Source: Nonomuraea jiangxiensis (lineage in GTDB: Bacteria; Actinomycetota; Actinomycetes; Streptosporangiales; Streptosporangiaceae). From it: DNA of 64,000 nt. The DNA is taken from the NCBI RefSeq assembly GCF_900099965.1, contig NZ_FNDJ01000035.1, forward strand, positions 49,674 to 113,673, read 5' to 3'. The translations under genes were made by a program, and so were the position numbers. A model generated the notes under the pieces. It was given only the letters and a program-made list of their open reading frames with translations, made no database searches and had not been told where the DNA came from. Below are positions 25,134-33,510 of this stretch, in pieces (position 1 is the first letter of the stretch; the number at the start of each line of letters is the position of its first letter).

Positions 25134-26410
25134 GCAGCGTGAGCGGCACCGCGACCGTCAGTGCCAGGACGGCCGTGAGCCGCTCCTGGAAGGCGCCGAT
25201 CGCGCTCTACGCGTTCGCCGTCATCGCGCTCGTCCTCGGCTTCGCGGTCGCCCGTACCGGAACGAGCACCTTCGGCCTCACGACGCCCGGTGACCTCGTC
25301 GCGCTCGCTCCGCTGGCGGTCCCCACGGGCGGCACCGTCGCCGCGCTCGCCCTCGTGCTCGCCGGGCTCGCGGTCGCGGCCCACGCGCTCGTGCTGTTCG
25401 GTGCCGGACGGCGGGTGCCGCGCCGGCTCGTCGCGGTGTTCGCGATCGTGTTCCTCGTCGCGTTCCTGACCTGGGCGTCGGCGGGACGGACCATCCCCGT
25501 CACCGGACTGCTGATCGGCGGCCTCGCGCTCGGCACCCCGCTGGTCTTCGGCGCCCTCGGGGGCGTCATCGGCGAGCGCGCGGGCGTCGTGAACGTGGCG
25601 CTCGAGGGCCAACTGCTGCTCGGCGCGTTCTCGGCCGCCGTCGTCGGGTCGGTCACCGGTCAGCCCGTCCTCGGGCTCGTCGCGGCGATGGCCGGGGGCG
25701 TACTCGTCGCTCTCATACTCGCCACTTTCGCGATCCGCTATGTCGTCGACCAGGTCATCGTCGGCATCGTGCTGAACGTGCTCGTGACCGGCCTGACGGG
25801 CTTCCTGTACGTGAAGGTGCTGAAGTCCGACGCCGACCTGTTCAACGCGCCGGACCGGTTCCCGGTGCTGCCGGTTCCCGGGTTGTCGGCGATCCCGATC
25901 GTCGGGCCGGTGCTCTTCCGGCAGACGATCATCGTGTATCTCATGTACGTCGCGGCGTTCGCGGTGTGGTTCGGCCTGTTCAGGACCCGCTGGGGTCTGC
26001 GGGTCCGCGCGGTCGGCGAGCACCCGACCGCGGCCGACACGGTCGGCATCGACGTCAACCGCACCCGGTTCTGGAACGTCGCCCTGGCCGGCGCGATCGC
26101 CGGTGTCGGCGGTGCCTACTTCACACTCGACTCCGTCGGCGCGTTCACCAAGGAGATGACGAACGGCATGGGCTTCATCGCCCTCGCGGCCGTCATCTTC
26201 GGCCGATGGCATCCGATCAGGGCCACCTTCGCGGCGCTGCTGTTCGGATTCGCCACGAACCTCCAGAGCATGCTGGGCATCATCGGCTCCCCCGTGCCGA
26301 GCGAGTTCATGCTCATGCTGCCCTACGTCATCACGGTGTTCGCGGTCGCCGGCCTGGTCGGGCGGTCCCGCGCGCCGGCGGCGGGCGGAAAGCCGTACCT
26401 CAAGTCCTGA
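25130..26410 (+). CDS. nucleoside ABC transporter permease 2
   Basis: A 426-residue second permease (YufQ-like) with N-terminal hydrophobic segments, the conserved IGERAGVVNVALEGQLLLGA and the loop VRAVGEHPTAADTVGIDV. The GTG at 25130 overlaps the stop of permease 1; an upstream extension in the same frame is a shadow of that gene. About ten membrane segments are expected. It forms the heterodimeric pore with permease 1. Confidence 0.9.
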   Translation: MSSVSGTATVSARTAVSRSWKAPIALYAFAVIALVLGFAVARTGTSTFGLTTPGDLVALAPLAVPTGGTVAALALVLAGLAVAAHALVLFGAGRRVPRRLVAVFAIVFLVAFLTWASAGRTIPVTGLLIGGLALGTPLVFGALGGVIGERAGVVNVALEGQLLLGAFSAAVVGSVTGQPVLGLVAAMAGGVLVALILATFAIRYVVDQVIVGIVLNVLVTGLTGFLYVKVLKSDADLFNAPDRFPVLPVPGLSAIPIVGPVLFRQTIIVYLMYVAAFAVWFGLFRTRWGLRVRAVGEHPTAADTVGIDVNRTRFWNVALAGAIAGVGGAYFTLDSVGAFTKEMTNGMGFIALAAVIFGRWHPIRATFAALLFGFATNLQSMLGIIGSPVPSEFMLMLPYVITVFAVAGLVGRSRAPAAGGKPYLKS

Positions 26411-26459
26411 GAGTCCTCCACCAAGTCCTGAACGCACAGAAACAAGGAGAAGATCACCC

Positions 26460-27386
26460 GTGCCCCAGAGTCTCGTCATCGACACCGACACCGCGTCCGA
26501 TGACGCCGTCGCCCTGTTGATGGCCGCGCGCGATCCACGGTCGGAGATCCGCGCCGTCACGGTCGTCGCCGGGAACGTGCCCATCGAGCAGGGCGTCCGT
26601 AACGCGAAGGTCACCCTCGAACTGGCGGGGGCCGGCGACGTGCCGGTGTGGGCGGGATGCCCCGCTCCGCTCGTCCGCGAGCTTGGGACCGCGCAGAACG
26701 TGCACGGCTCCGATGGAATGAGCGGAACGTCGCTGCCCGAACCTCGGATGGCGACGCGGGACGGCCACGCCGTGCTCGCGCTTCTCGACATCGCCCGCGA
26801 CGAGCCCGGGCGGCATACGCTCGTGACGCTGGGACCCCTGACGAACATCGCGGCCGCCATCACGATCGACCCCGAGTTCCTCACGAGGTTCCGACACACC
26901 TACATGATGCTGGGCACCAGCGACGGCAACGGCAATGTCTCCGCGATCGCCGAGTACAACGCCTGGGCCGACCCCGAGGCGGCGCAGATCGTGCTCCAGG
27001 CGCCGGGCGACAAGACCATGGTCGGCTGGGACATCTCGCGCAAGTACGCGGTGATCGATCCGGACGAGGATCGCCGCCTGCGCGACCTCGGGAGGCTCGG
27101 GCAGTTCGTCGCCGACATCAACCGCGACGTGCACGTGTTCGCGGTCGAGGAGACCGGGCTGGCCGGCTACGACCTCCCCGACCCCATCGCCATGGCGATC
27201 GCCATCGATCCCGGCATGATCGTCAACGCCGAGGATCTCCACCTGCAGGTGGCGACCGACCCGACGACCCGTGGGCACACCTACGCCGACCGTCGCACCC
27301 CACCGCGCCCGGTGAACACCCGCGTCGTGACGAGTGTCGACGGCCAGATCTTCCTCGACACGCTGCGGGCCGCCGTGACCCTCTGA
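26460..27386 (+). CDS. nucleoside hydrolase (inosine-uridine preferring type)
   Basis: A 308-residue N-ribohydrolase that splits nucleosides into base and ribose. The calcium-binding motif DTDTASDDAVALL is at the N-terminus, followed by VTVVAGNV, VTLGPLTNIAAAI, and NAWADPEAAQIVL (the conserved N..xDPEAA). GTG start with AAGGAGAAG upstream. It sits in the operon after the transporter and feeds ribose to the ribokinase, which explains the operon logic: import, cleave, phosphorylate. Confidence 0.92.
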   Translation: MPQSLVIDTDTASDDAVALLMAARDPRSEIRAVTVVAGNVPIEQGVRNAKVTLELAGAGDVPVWAGCPAPLVRELGTAQNVHGSDGMSGTSLPEPRMATRDGHAVLALLDIARDEPGRHTLVTLGPLTNIAAAITIDPEFLTRFRHTYMMLGTSDGNGNVSAIAEYNAWADPEAAQIVLQAPGDKTMVGWDISRKYAVIDPDEDRRLRDLGRLGQFVADINRDVHVFAVEETGLAGYDLPDPIAMAIAIDPGMIVNAEDLHLQVATDPTTRGHTYADRRTPPRPVNTRVVTSVDGQIFLDTLRAAVTL

Positions 27387-27398
27387 CGCTGTAGGGGC

Positions 27399-27428
27399 GG
27401 CGCCGGCCGAGGCTCTCCGACCGGCGCC
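27399..27428 (+). terminator. stem-loop between nucleoside hydrolase and lacI
   Basis: GGCGCCGG and CCGGCGCC form a perfect 8-bp stem with a 14-base loop, 13 bases after the hydrolase stop. It may end most transcription before the regulator gene, or set a lower level for it. Confidence 0.5.
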
Positions 27429-27457
27429 TGGCCCACGCGGCAGTAGAGTGGGTATTC

Positions 27458-28420
27458 ATGGTCACGTACGCGGATATCGCTAAGCGCGCGGGCACGTCGA
27501 CCGCCGTAGTGAGCTACGTGCTGAACGACGGGCCGCGCAACGTCGCGCCCGCGACCAAGGAGCGCGTGCTCACCGCGGCCGCGGATCTCGGATATCGGCA
27601 GAACCGGATCGCGCGAGCCCTGCGTTCCGGCCGTACGGGCCTCGTCGGGGTGCTGACACCCGACCCGACCATTCCCTACTTCGGCGAGCTCACCCGAGCG
27701 ATCGTCCAGGCCGTCGGCGACGCCGACCGGTTCGCGCTCGTGAGCCACGCCGCGGTGTCGGGACGATCCGAGCGCCAGGCCATCGAGGCGTTGCTCTCGG
27801 CCCAGGTCGACGGGCTGCTGATCACAGCGTTCTGGCCAGACCAGGAGTTTTCGGTCGAAATCGACGTCCCGGTCGTCTACGTCCACCACAAACCCGCCGG
27901 TGTCGAGGGCCTGCTTGTCGAGAGCGACAACACGCACAGCGTCCATGAGGCGGTGGGGCACCTCCAAGGCCATGGCTACGGTGCGCCGGCGTTCTGGGGA
28001 GGCCCCGACGACGTCGGCCCCACCGGCGAGCGCATCCGCGCATGGGCCGCGCTCGTCGGCGACGACGGGTCGCTCCTCCGGTCCGGCTACAGCAGCGAGG
28101 AATCGGCCGCCGAGTTCCGGCGACAGCACCGGCTCGGGACACTGGCGAGGTCGCTGGTGGTCGCTTCCGACGTCCAGGCACTCGGGATCCTGTCCGCGGC
28201 CTACCAGCTGGGGGTGCGCATCCCGGACGACCTCGCCGTCATCAGCCTCGACGGATCCGCCGAGACGGCGTTCACCTCTCCCCCGTTGACGGTCGTGCGG
28301 CAGCCGGTGGAGGCGATGGCCGCCCGGGCGGTCGGCCTGCTGACCGGGCACCCCGACGACCGCGAATCCCTCGCGACCTTGACCATCCGTGCGAGCTGCG
28401 GTTGTGACTACAGGGCCTGA
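27458..28420 (+). CDS. LacI-family repressor of the nucleoside operon
   Basis: A 320-residue LacI/GalR regulator. The helix-turn-helix and hinge are TYADIAKRAGTSTAVVSYVL, then VLTAAADLGYRQNRIARALR. A periplasmic-binding-like domain follows (GVLTPDPTIPYFGEL, VVASDVQALGILSAAYQLGV, AVISLDGSAET). The CTAATCGATTAG sites ahead of the kinase gene are the expected operators; no copy is seen ahead of this gene. The inducer is likely a nucleoside or ribose, by context. Confidence 0.9.
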   Translation: MVTYADIAKRAGTSTAVVSYVLNDGPRNVAPATKERVLTAAADLGYRQNRIARALRSGRTGLVGVLTPDPTIPYFGELTRAIVQAVGDADRFALVSHAAVSGRSERQAIEALLSAQVDGLLITAFWPDQEFSVEIDVPVVYVHHKPAGVEGLLVESDNTHSVHEAVGHLQGHGYGAPAFWGGPDDVGPTGERIRAWAALVGDDGSLLRSGYSSEESAAEFRRQHRLGTLARSLVVASDVQALGILSAAYQLGVRIPDDLAVISLDGSAETAFTSPPLTVVRQPVEAMAARAVGLLTGHPDDRESLATLTIRASCGCDYRA

Positions 28421-28879
28421 GCGACCCACGACCGAATGAGCACGGTCAGCGCGGCGGGCCGATCTCCCAGGTCACCGTCCCGCCACACGCCAGCGAGATA
28501 GGGCAAGGTGGCGGCATACGGACCGGATGTCTTCCTCGTGTGACGAACGGGAGACCAGCGATGACAGGCTGGGTCCTCGCGTTTGACGCCGGCTGCCGAT
28601 CCTGCACCGACGTGGTAGATCGACGCCGACATCGTGTGCCACCCTGCTCGCCGCAAGATCTGCTGGCCACCGGCTGCGGGTCCTTTTGGCTCGGCCCTTG
28701 CAACAGCATCTGCTTTTGAATGAATCAATGGCCTCACATGCGGCGTGAGCCTCATTGCGATGGCGACGAGGGGGCCAACCTGCGCGCCCTGCACCGGCGC
28801 CGACCCGAGCGGTGACGACGTCTATTAGATGGAGCTGACCCCGCCCGCCGCCGCTCCCGCAACCCGCGAAAGGGTGGGC
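28421..28879. other. gene-free stretch after the nucleoside operon
   Basis: A minus-strand open frame (28408-28794) overlaps the end of lacI. Only its last third has coding-like composition (PYAATLPYLAGVWRDGDLGD, then ALTVLIRSWVAQAL); the first part is poor in GC3. It may be the C-terminus of a lost gene. No regulatory structure was seen. Confidence 0.25.
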
Positions 28880-29112
28880 TGCCGCGGGAACGGACGCCAG
28901 CGGGGCTTCCCAACACGATCCGTCAGGAGATCCTCGGGTACACCGAGCCCGTCTTCGGCGAGATCATGGCCGACCCTGCTTCGCTGGCCACGAAGGAGCA
29001 CCTAGACCAGCTTGAGCAACACATGAAAGGCCTGATCGAAACGCGATTCGGGCAGGTCGAGCCAAGCTCGACCAACTCCTGGCGGCTCTGCCCGAACCAC
29101 CCTCAAGCTGAC
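28880..29112 (+). pseudogene. frameshifted small helical protein
   Basis: The plus strand reads TIRQEILGYTEPVFGEIMAD, then SLATKEHLDQLEQHMKGLIE and TRFGQVE. Here one base seems lost (GTCGAGCC for an expected GTCGAGGCC), and the next frame continues AKLDQLLAALPE before a stop. The coiled-coil-like repeat is consistent across the shift. No start survives upstream. Family unknown. Confidence 0.4.
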
Positions 29113-29201
29113 CTGCCCCAGGCTGGCCGACTCTTCTCAACGCCCACTTCATGGGACGTTTCGTCCGCCGTTTGAACGTCCCGTTCTTAGGCTCCCTGTT
29201 C

Positions 29202-29840
29202 ATGAACCACATGACGATCGAGCCCAGCATCCTGTACTTCGGCACCCCGGTCGTGCTGCTCTCGACCGAGAACGTGGACGGCACCTTCAACCTCGCGCCC
29301 ATGTCGTCGGCCTGGGCGCTGGGCAACGTGATCGTCCTGGGACTGGGGGCCGAGGGACACACGGCGCGCAACCTCGCCGAGCGGCCCGAGCTGGTGATCA
29401 ACCTGCCCGCTCCGCACCTGTGGGAGGCGGTGGAGCGGCTGGCGCCCCTGACCGGCCGCGACCCCGTGCCCGCGAGCAAGGCCGATCGCAGCCGTTTCGA
29501 GCCCGACAAGTTCGGTGCCGCCGGGCTGCGGGCGCAGCCCTCCGACGGGGTGCGGCCGCCGCGCGTGGCCGAGTGCCCCCTGCAGTTCGAGGCCATGGCC
29601 GTGCGGGTGGGCCTGGACGTGTCCGGCTCGTTCGTCATCGCCGAGGCGGTCGTCTCCAAAGTGCACGCCGACCCGCGCATCGTCGTACCGGGGACCCAGC
29701 ACGTGGATCCGGCCGCGTGGAGCCCGCTCGTCTACAACTTCCGCCACTACTTCGGCCTCGGCGACCAGCTCGGCCACTCCTACCGCAGCCAGACGCCGAG
29801 CGGCGTTCCCGAGACGGTCAGCGCAGCCGCCGGATCGTGA
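29202..29840 (+). CDS. flavin reductase-like (DIM6/NTAB) FMN-binding protein
   Basis: A 212-residue member of the flavin reductase-like split-barrel family. It begins ILYFGTPVVLLSTENVDGT, followed by NLAPMSSAWALGNVIVLGLG and RNLAERPELVINLP, the FMN phosphate and ring contact regions. A long C-terminal segment ends VYNFRHYFGLGDQLGHSYRS, as in the larger members. ATG 29202 or 29211 are both possible; an upstream start at 29151 is inside the preceding relic. Likely an FMN-dependent oxidoreductase of unknown substrate. Confidence 0.85.
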   Translation: MNHMTIEPSILYFGTPVVLLSTENVDGTFNLAPMSSAWALGNVIVLGLGAEGHTARNLAERPELVINLPAPHLWEAVERLAPLTGRDPVPASKADRSRFEPDKFGAAGLRAQPSDGVRPPRVAECPLQFEAMAVRVGLDVSGSFVIAEAVVSKVHADPRIVVPGTQHVDPAAWSPLVYNFRHYFGLGDQLGHSYRSQTPSGVPETVSAAAGS

Positions 29841-30168
29841 GCACGTTGTCCGTGTGTGTGCCCGCGCTCCCGTCGGGCACGCTCTGGGCGCTCTCGAACT
29901 CCTCGCAGCGCCGCTCACTCCCCCTGCGCCAGCTCCAGGGAGTCGAACACCTCCCCCAGCGAACGGGAAGCTCACGCCGGGCACCGGGTCGTGCTCCCAG
30001 GACAGCCGGCCCGCGTGCCCCGCGACGACCAGCCCCCCCAAAGTGCTCTAACCGCCGTCCTGATTAGGTATAGCTCCCACGGACGCGCTCATCGCCAGGG
30101 GCGTCACTCGCACCAACCTGGGCCAGCGTGCGCCTCGATCTGTCGGCCCTCTGCGCCAGGATGGCCCC
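29841..30168. other. 328-base stretch with a minus-strand C-terminal relic
   Basis: Between about 30040 and 29915 the minus strand encodes AGRLSWEHDPVPGVSFPF and, after a frame change, LGEVFDSLELAQGE before a stop. It reads as the broken end of a gene that has no body here. The rest holds nothing recognisable. Confidence 0.35.
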
Positions 30169-31362
30169 ATGCGCTTGGTAACCGATGAGGAGCGGCGCGC
30201 CCGGTTAGGCGTACGGCACGCTCTCCCACCCACGGCCAAGGCGGCCTCTCCCGAGGAGGCCGCGCGTGCGGTGGTGTGTCTACACGCCACCGACCCGCCG
30301 AGCGTGCACCTGTCCTGCTGGGCACGGGTCGACGCGCTCGACATCGACGACGTCGAACGGGCGCTCTACGACACACGTTCCCTCATTCGACAGCAGTCGA
30401 TGCGCGAGACTCTGTTCGTGTTCCCCCGCGATCTTGTGCCGGCGGTGTGGGGAAGCGCCTCGGCCCGGGTGGCCGCGGCCCATCGCAAACGACTGGTCAG
30501 GGACCTCCAACGCTGGGGACCGGCCGCTGAGGGGCAGGGAGCCGCATGGCTCGCGACTGCGGAGGAGGCGGTGCTGGCGCACCTGGCCGACGGCGTGCCG
30601 CGGTCGTCGAAGCGGGTACGCGAGGAAGTGCCCGAGGCCGCCGGTGTCATCGAGCAGGCTCCGGACAAGTCCTGGGGAGGACGGATCGCGATCGCTCCGC
30701 GAGTGCTCACCCAGCTGAGCCTGGACGGCGCGGTGGCGCGCGCGGCCAACGCTGGAGCCTGGTACACGAGTCGCCCGACATGGACGACGACACAGGCGTG
30801 GTGGGGGGCCGAGGTGCCCGAGGCGCTTGCGACGCGGCAGGGCTATGCCGAGTTGGTGTCCCGGTGGCTGTGGTCCTACGGTCCCGGCACCGTCGACGAC
30901 CTCGCTTGGTGGTTCGGCGGCACCAAGTCCGCAGTCCGCACCGCGCTGGACGACATCGGCGCGCAGCGGGTGTCCCTGGAGGACGGCTCGGTCGGGTGGC
31001 TGCGGGAGGACGATCTCGCTCCGGTCCTCGCCGCCGAGCCGTGGGTCGCGCTCCTGCCGTTGCTCGATCCGACCGTGATGGGCTGGAAGGCACGCGCCTT
31101 CTACCTCGGTGCGCACGCACCACAGTTGTTCGACAGTGCGGGCAACGCCGGGACCACCGCCTGGGTCGACGGACGCGTCGTCGGTGCATGGGTGCAGGAT
31201 CCCGGCGGTGTGGTCGAGCTGCGCCTGCTTGATGACGATGTCTCCCCGCAGGCCCGCGAGGCGTTGGCGGCCGAAGCGCGGCGTCTCAGCGCGTGGCTCG
31301 ACGGCCAACGGGTGTTCACCGTCTACCCCTCACCGGCCATGCAGCCCGGCGCCGGGCGTTGA
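30169..31362 (+). CDS. winged-helix DNA-binding protein of the AlkZ-like (HTH_42) family
   Basis: A 397-residue protein of the superfamily that includes the DNA glycosylases AlkZ and YcaQ/AlkX. It shows LIRQQSMRETLFVFPRDL, the middle RGWYTSRPTW-like AGAWYTSRPTWTT, LVSRWLWSYGPGTVDDLAWW, WVALLPLLDPTVMGWKAR and the C-terminal beta region GNAGTTAWVDGRVVGAWV. At the place of the catalytic QxQ/QxD motif it has CLHATDP, the His-Ala-Thr form of a large actinobacterial subgroup. Whether this subgroup unhooks interstrand crosslinks is not known. It stands alone. Confidence 0.85.
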   Translation: MRLVTDEERRARLGVRHALPPTAKAASPEEAARAVVCLHATDPPSVHLSCWARVDALDIDDVERALYDTRSLIRQQSMRETLFVFPRDLVPAVWGSASARVAAAHRKRLVRDLQRWGPAAEGQGAAWLATAEEAVLAHLADGVPRSSKRVREEVPEAAGVIEQAPDKSWGGRIAIAPRVLTQLSLDGAVARAANAGAWYTSRPTWTTTQAWWGAEVPEALATRQGYAELVSRWLWSYGPGTVDDLAWWFGGTKSAVRTALDDIGAQRVSLEDGSVGWLREDDLAPVLAAEPWVALLPLLDPTVMGWKARAFYLGAHAPQLFDSAGNAGTTAWVDGRVVGAWVQDPGGVVELRLLDDDVSPQAREALAAEARRLSAWLDGQRVFTVYPSPAMQPGAGR

Positions 31363-31847
31363 CGCAGAGGGGCCGCGGGTGGGCCGGGGCATGGGGCGGT
31401 GCGTGTTCGGGGTGGGAACCGAATACGCCAGAAAGGGGCAGCGGTCGGGCATAACCGCTGGTCGGGGCTAGGTTTGTATCCGCGATCGTGAACACGGTCA
31501 AGGCGTTCTCGTCCAGGTGGTTGATGCCGGTGCGGCCGGCTGGTCCTGCCAGGACTAAAAGTGGTTGATCACGCGGATGGGCCGACCGTCTTCTTCGCGC
31601 GTGATGATGATGGCAAGCGTCTGCCCTGGGTTTGCACCGCGCAGCAGGAGCAGACGGACATGACGAGGTCGTCTTCGGAAGCGCACCCCGTCGCCCTACA
31701 AAGGCCGGCGAACACACCAGCGCCGAGTTGTTTGGCGTGGCCGCTTGACGGTCTACCGCGCGATCGAGCGTGCTGCGGCCGCGACGCCGGGACCGGCACG
31801 CTGACTCCGCCGAGGGCGGACGTACGTGCCGGTGCCCGACGGATCCG
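31363..31847. other. 485-base stretch with a recombinase relic
   Basis: At about 31705-31790 the plus strand gives GEHTSAELFGVA and, across a broken frame, RSTVYRAIERA, the usual helix-turn-helix end of serine recombinases/resolvases (xAELFGVSRSTVYRAI). Nothing else can be assigned. A decayed resolvase agrees with the scrambled state of this region. Confidence 0.35.
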
Positions 31848-32549
31848 TCACTCGGCCGCCGGCCGATGTCGCCTCCACGCCTCTGAGGTATTGCCGTGTG
31901 CGAGCGAGGGCCATCGGTCCGCGGCCCACTCCGGCCAGCCCAGCCACCCCGGTGGCGGACCGGGGATGTCCCCGCCGCCGAGTTCGGCGGCATCTGGTGC
32001 TTGGAACTGCTTGCGCCATTTGTCGATGTCCGCCTCGCTCATCGGAAATGTCGCGTGCGGTGCGGTTGCCTGGCGGTGTGCGATCCGGGCGCGTTGGACG
32101 TCCTTGTCGATGGGCAGGTAGATGACTTGGCAGGCCGCCCCGGCCGATGTTGCCAGCCAGCGCAGTGCCGACCGTTCGTCGCGGCTCCAGAGCCCGAAGT
32201 CGAGCACAACGTTGGTGCCCAGTTGCAGCGCTTGCAGGGCTAGTGCGATGAGCCGTCCTTCCAGGAGGTCGCGCTTGCCGTCGGGCTGCGACCCGTCGAA
32301 CAGGGAGATCATCCACTCGTCCGGGGTCAGCCGCAGCGCGCGGTGCGCCGCGGCAAGTTCTTTGGCCCGGGTGGTCTTTCCGGCGCCGGGGAGCCCGACC
32401 ATCAGGAAAAGCTTGGCGGGTTCGGGCTGCACGTCATGGTTCGGCTTCGCTTTCGCGGTGGCTGCGGCCGGCTTGTCGGCGACAGCGAGGAATGCCTCGG
32501 ACGTGCGAGGGAAAGGATCTTGGTACGTTGGATGGAACTGCTGCGACAT
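31848..32549 (-). CDS. AAA_33-type P-loop kinase
   Basis: A 233-residue cytosolic ATP-binding protein. The Walker A is LFLMVGLPGAGKTTRAKELA near residue 50, followed by LRLTPDEWM and the family mark NVVLDFGLWSRDERSALRWL. A lid/basic region is at DKDVQRARIAHRQA. The first 45 residues are low-complexity. The start at 32549 has GGAG eight bases upstream; the longer frame to 32669 is rejected. Such proteins resemble zeta-toxin and chloramphenicol-phosphotransferase folds; the substrate is unknown. Confidence 0.87.
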   Translation of the reverse strand: MSQQFHPTYQDPFPRTSEAFLAVADKPAAATAKAKPNHDVQPEPAKLFLMVGLPGAGKTTRAKELAAAHRALRLTPDEWMISLFDGSQPDGKRDLLEGRLIALALQALQLGTNVVLDFGLWSRDERSALRWLATSAGAACQVIYLPIDKDVQRARIAHRQATAPHATFPMSEADIDKWRKQFQAPDAAELGGGDIPGPPPGWLGWPEWAADRWPSLAHGNTSEAWRRHRPAAE

Positions 32550-32929
32550 GGATTTGCTCCCCGGATCACGCGGGACGATCCGGCAGCACAGCGAGACACG
32601 CGATTGGGGCTGCCGGCGGGACACTGATCCGGCGGTACGCCCTGGCACTGACCCCAGCGGGGCAGGCAATGAGGCCGCGGTTTATGGCAACCGCGATACC
32701 GCCGCTAAGCGGCGGTGCGAATGTTCATAGCGGCGACGCAATCCATGCCGCCATGATAACCGACAGCACCAGCAGGGTCGTCGACCGCGGCCCGCGATCA
32801 GTGACCGTTCGGTCCGGGCCTGGCGACATGGCCCCAGCAACACCACTCCGCCGAAAGCCGACGACTTGCGCCATAGTGGTCATGGCGTCGATCTACGAGG
32901 GGCCGGGCAGCACGCCCCCGCCCTCTACG
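32550..32929. other. 380-base gene-free stretch with a stem-loop
   Basis: No coding frame is convincing. At 32698-32716 ACCGCCGC and GCGGCGGT form a perfect 8-bp stem with a 3-base loop. Its orientation does not follow an intact gene, so it may be a relic terminator or a regulatory hairpin upstream of the P-loop kinase. Confidence 0.35.
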
Positions 32930-33304
32930 CTAGACCTCCACTTTGTACGACAGTGCGAGCTCATCAGCGGGAACACCGCGAATACCCCAGTTTGTCCTGG
33001 GCATCTCGATGATCGTGACCTCCAGGTCCTCGGAATCGTGCGGCCACTTGCCGTAGAGTTCCCGGATCAGCGTCCGTTTGGCGTCATCGGTGCGCCCGGT
33101 GAAGCAGACCACCTCTACGATCAGGTAGCGCTCACTCCGCTGCGGGCATATGAAGTCGTCGGCGTCCAGCAGCAGGAACCGGTGGAACCGCTTGTCCTCG
33201 GGCAACGCCCACGTGCTCACCAGGCACGACTGCACCAGGTCCGAGATCTCCCGCTGCCGCCCGGTCCACACGTCCCTGCGGCCATACATCTTCACCTGCG
33301 CCAT
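32930..33304 (-). CDS. tautomerase-family protein without Pro-1
   Basis: A 124-residue protein of the Tautomerase_2/MSAD-like group. The pattern is AQVKMYG at the N-terminus, a helix RQREISDLVQSCLVSTWALP, EDKRFHRFLLLDADDF, and YLIVEVVCFTGRTDDAKRTL. The end IIEMPRTNWGIRGVPADEL matches the group's second half. Tautomerases use an N-terminal proline as catalytic base. Here the residue after Met is Ala, so the usual mechanism is absent unless processing differs. It is a single gene. Confidence 0.85.
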   Translation of the reverse strand: MAQVKMYGRRDVWTGRQREISDLVQSCLVSTWALPEDKRFHRFLLLDADDFICPQRSERYLIVEVVCFTGRTDDAKRTLIRELYGKWPHDSEDLEVTIIEMPRTNWGIRGVPADELALSYKVEV

Positions 33305-33510
33305 ATCGAGCCACTCTAGAGCGTGATCCGCATCCTCCTCGCCGACGAGAACGAGGTACGGCTGGAGTCATCCGGCTCCCACCCGATCACCGTATGCCCA
33401 GACGGTCATCAGCCATCCTCCTGGCGATGTCCAGAAACATCTGCAGCCCTGGTGCGTCGATCGGGCAGACGGTCCCTGCCATGCCGTCTGCCCGAGCCCC
33501 GTCGCCCCGT
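33305..33510. other. short stretch with two gene scraps
   Basis: On the plus strand a GTG near 33321 begins VIRILLADENEVRL, the usual first strand and acidic pocket of a response regulator (xIRVLLADDxxxVR), then breaks off. On the minus strand VCPIDAPGLQMFLDIARRMA precedes a stop near 33389, the C-terminal tail of an unknown protein. Both are fragments. Confidence 0.35.

Noticed and set aside
32698..32716. stem-loop as a tRNA-like or riboswitch element
   Set aside because: Only a single 8-bp hairpin; no further paired elements or conserved riboswitch core.
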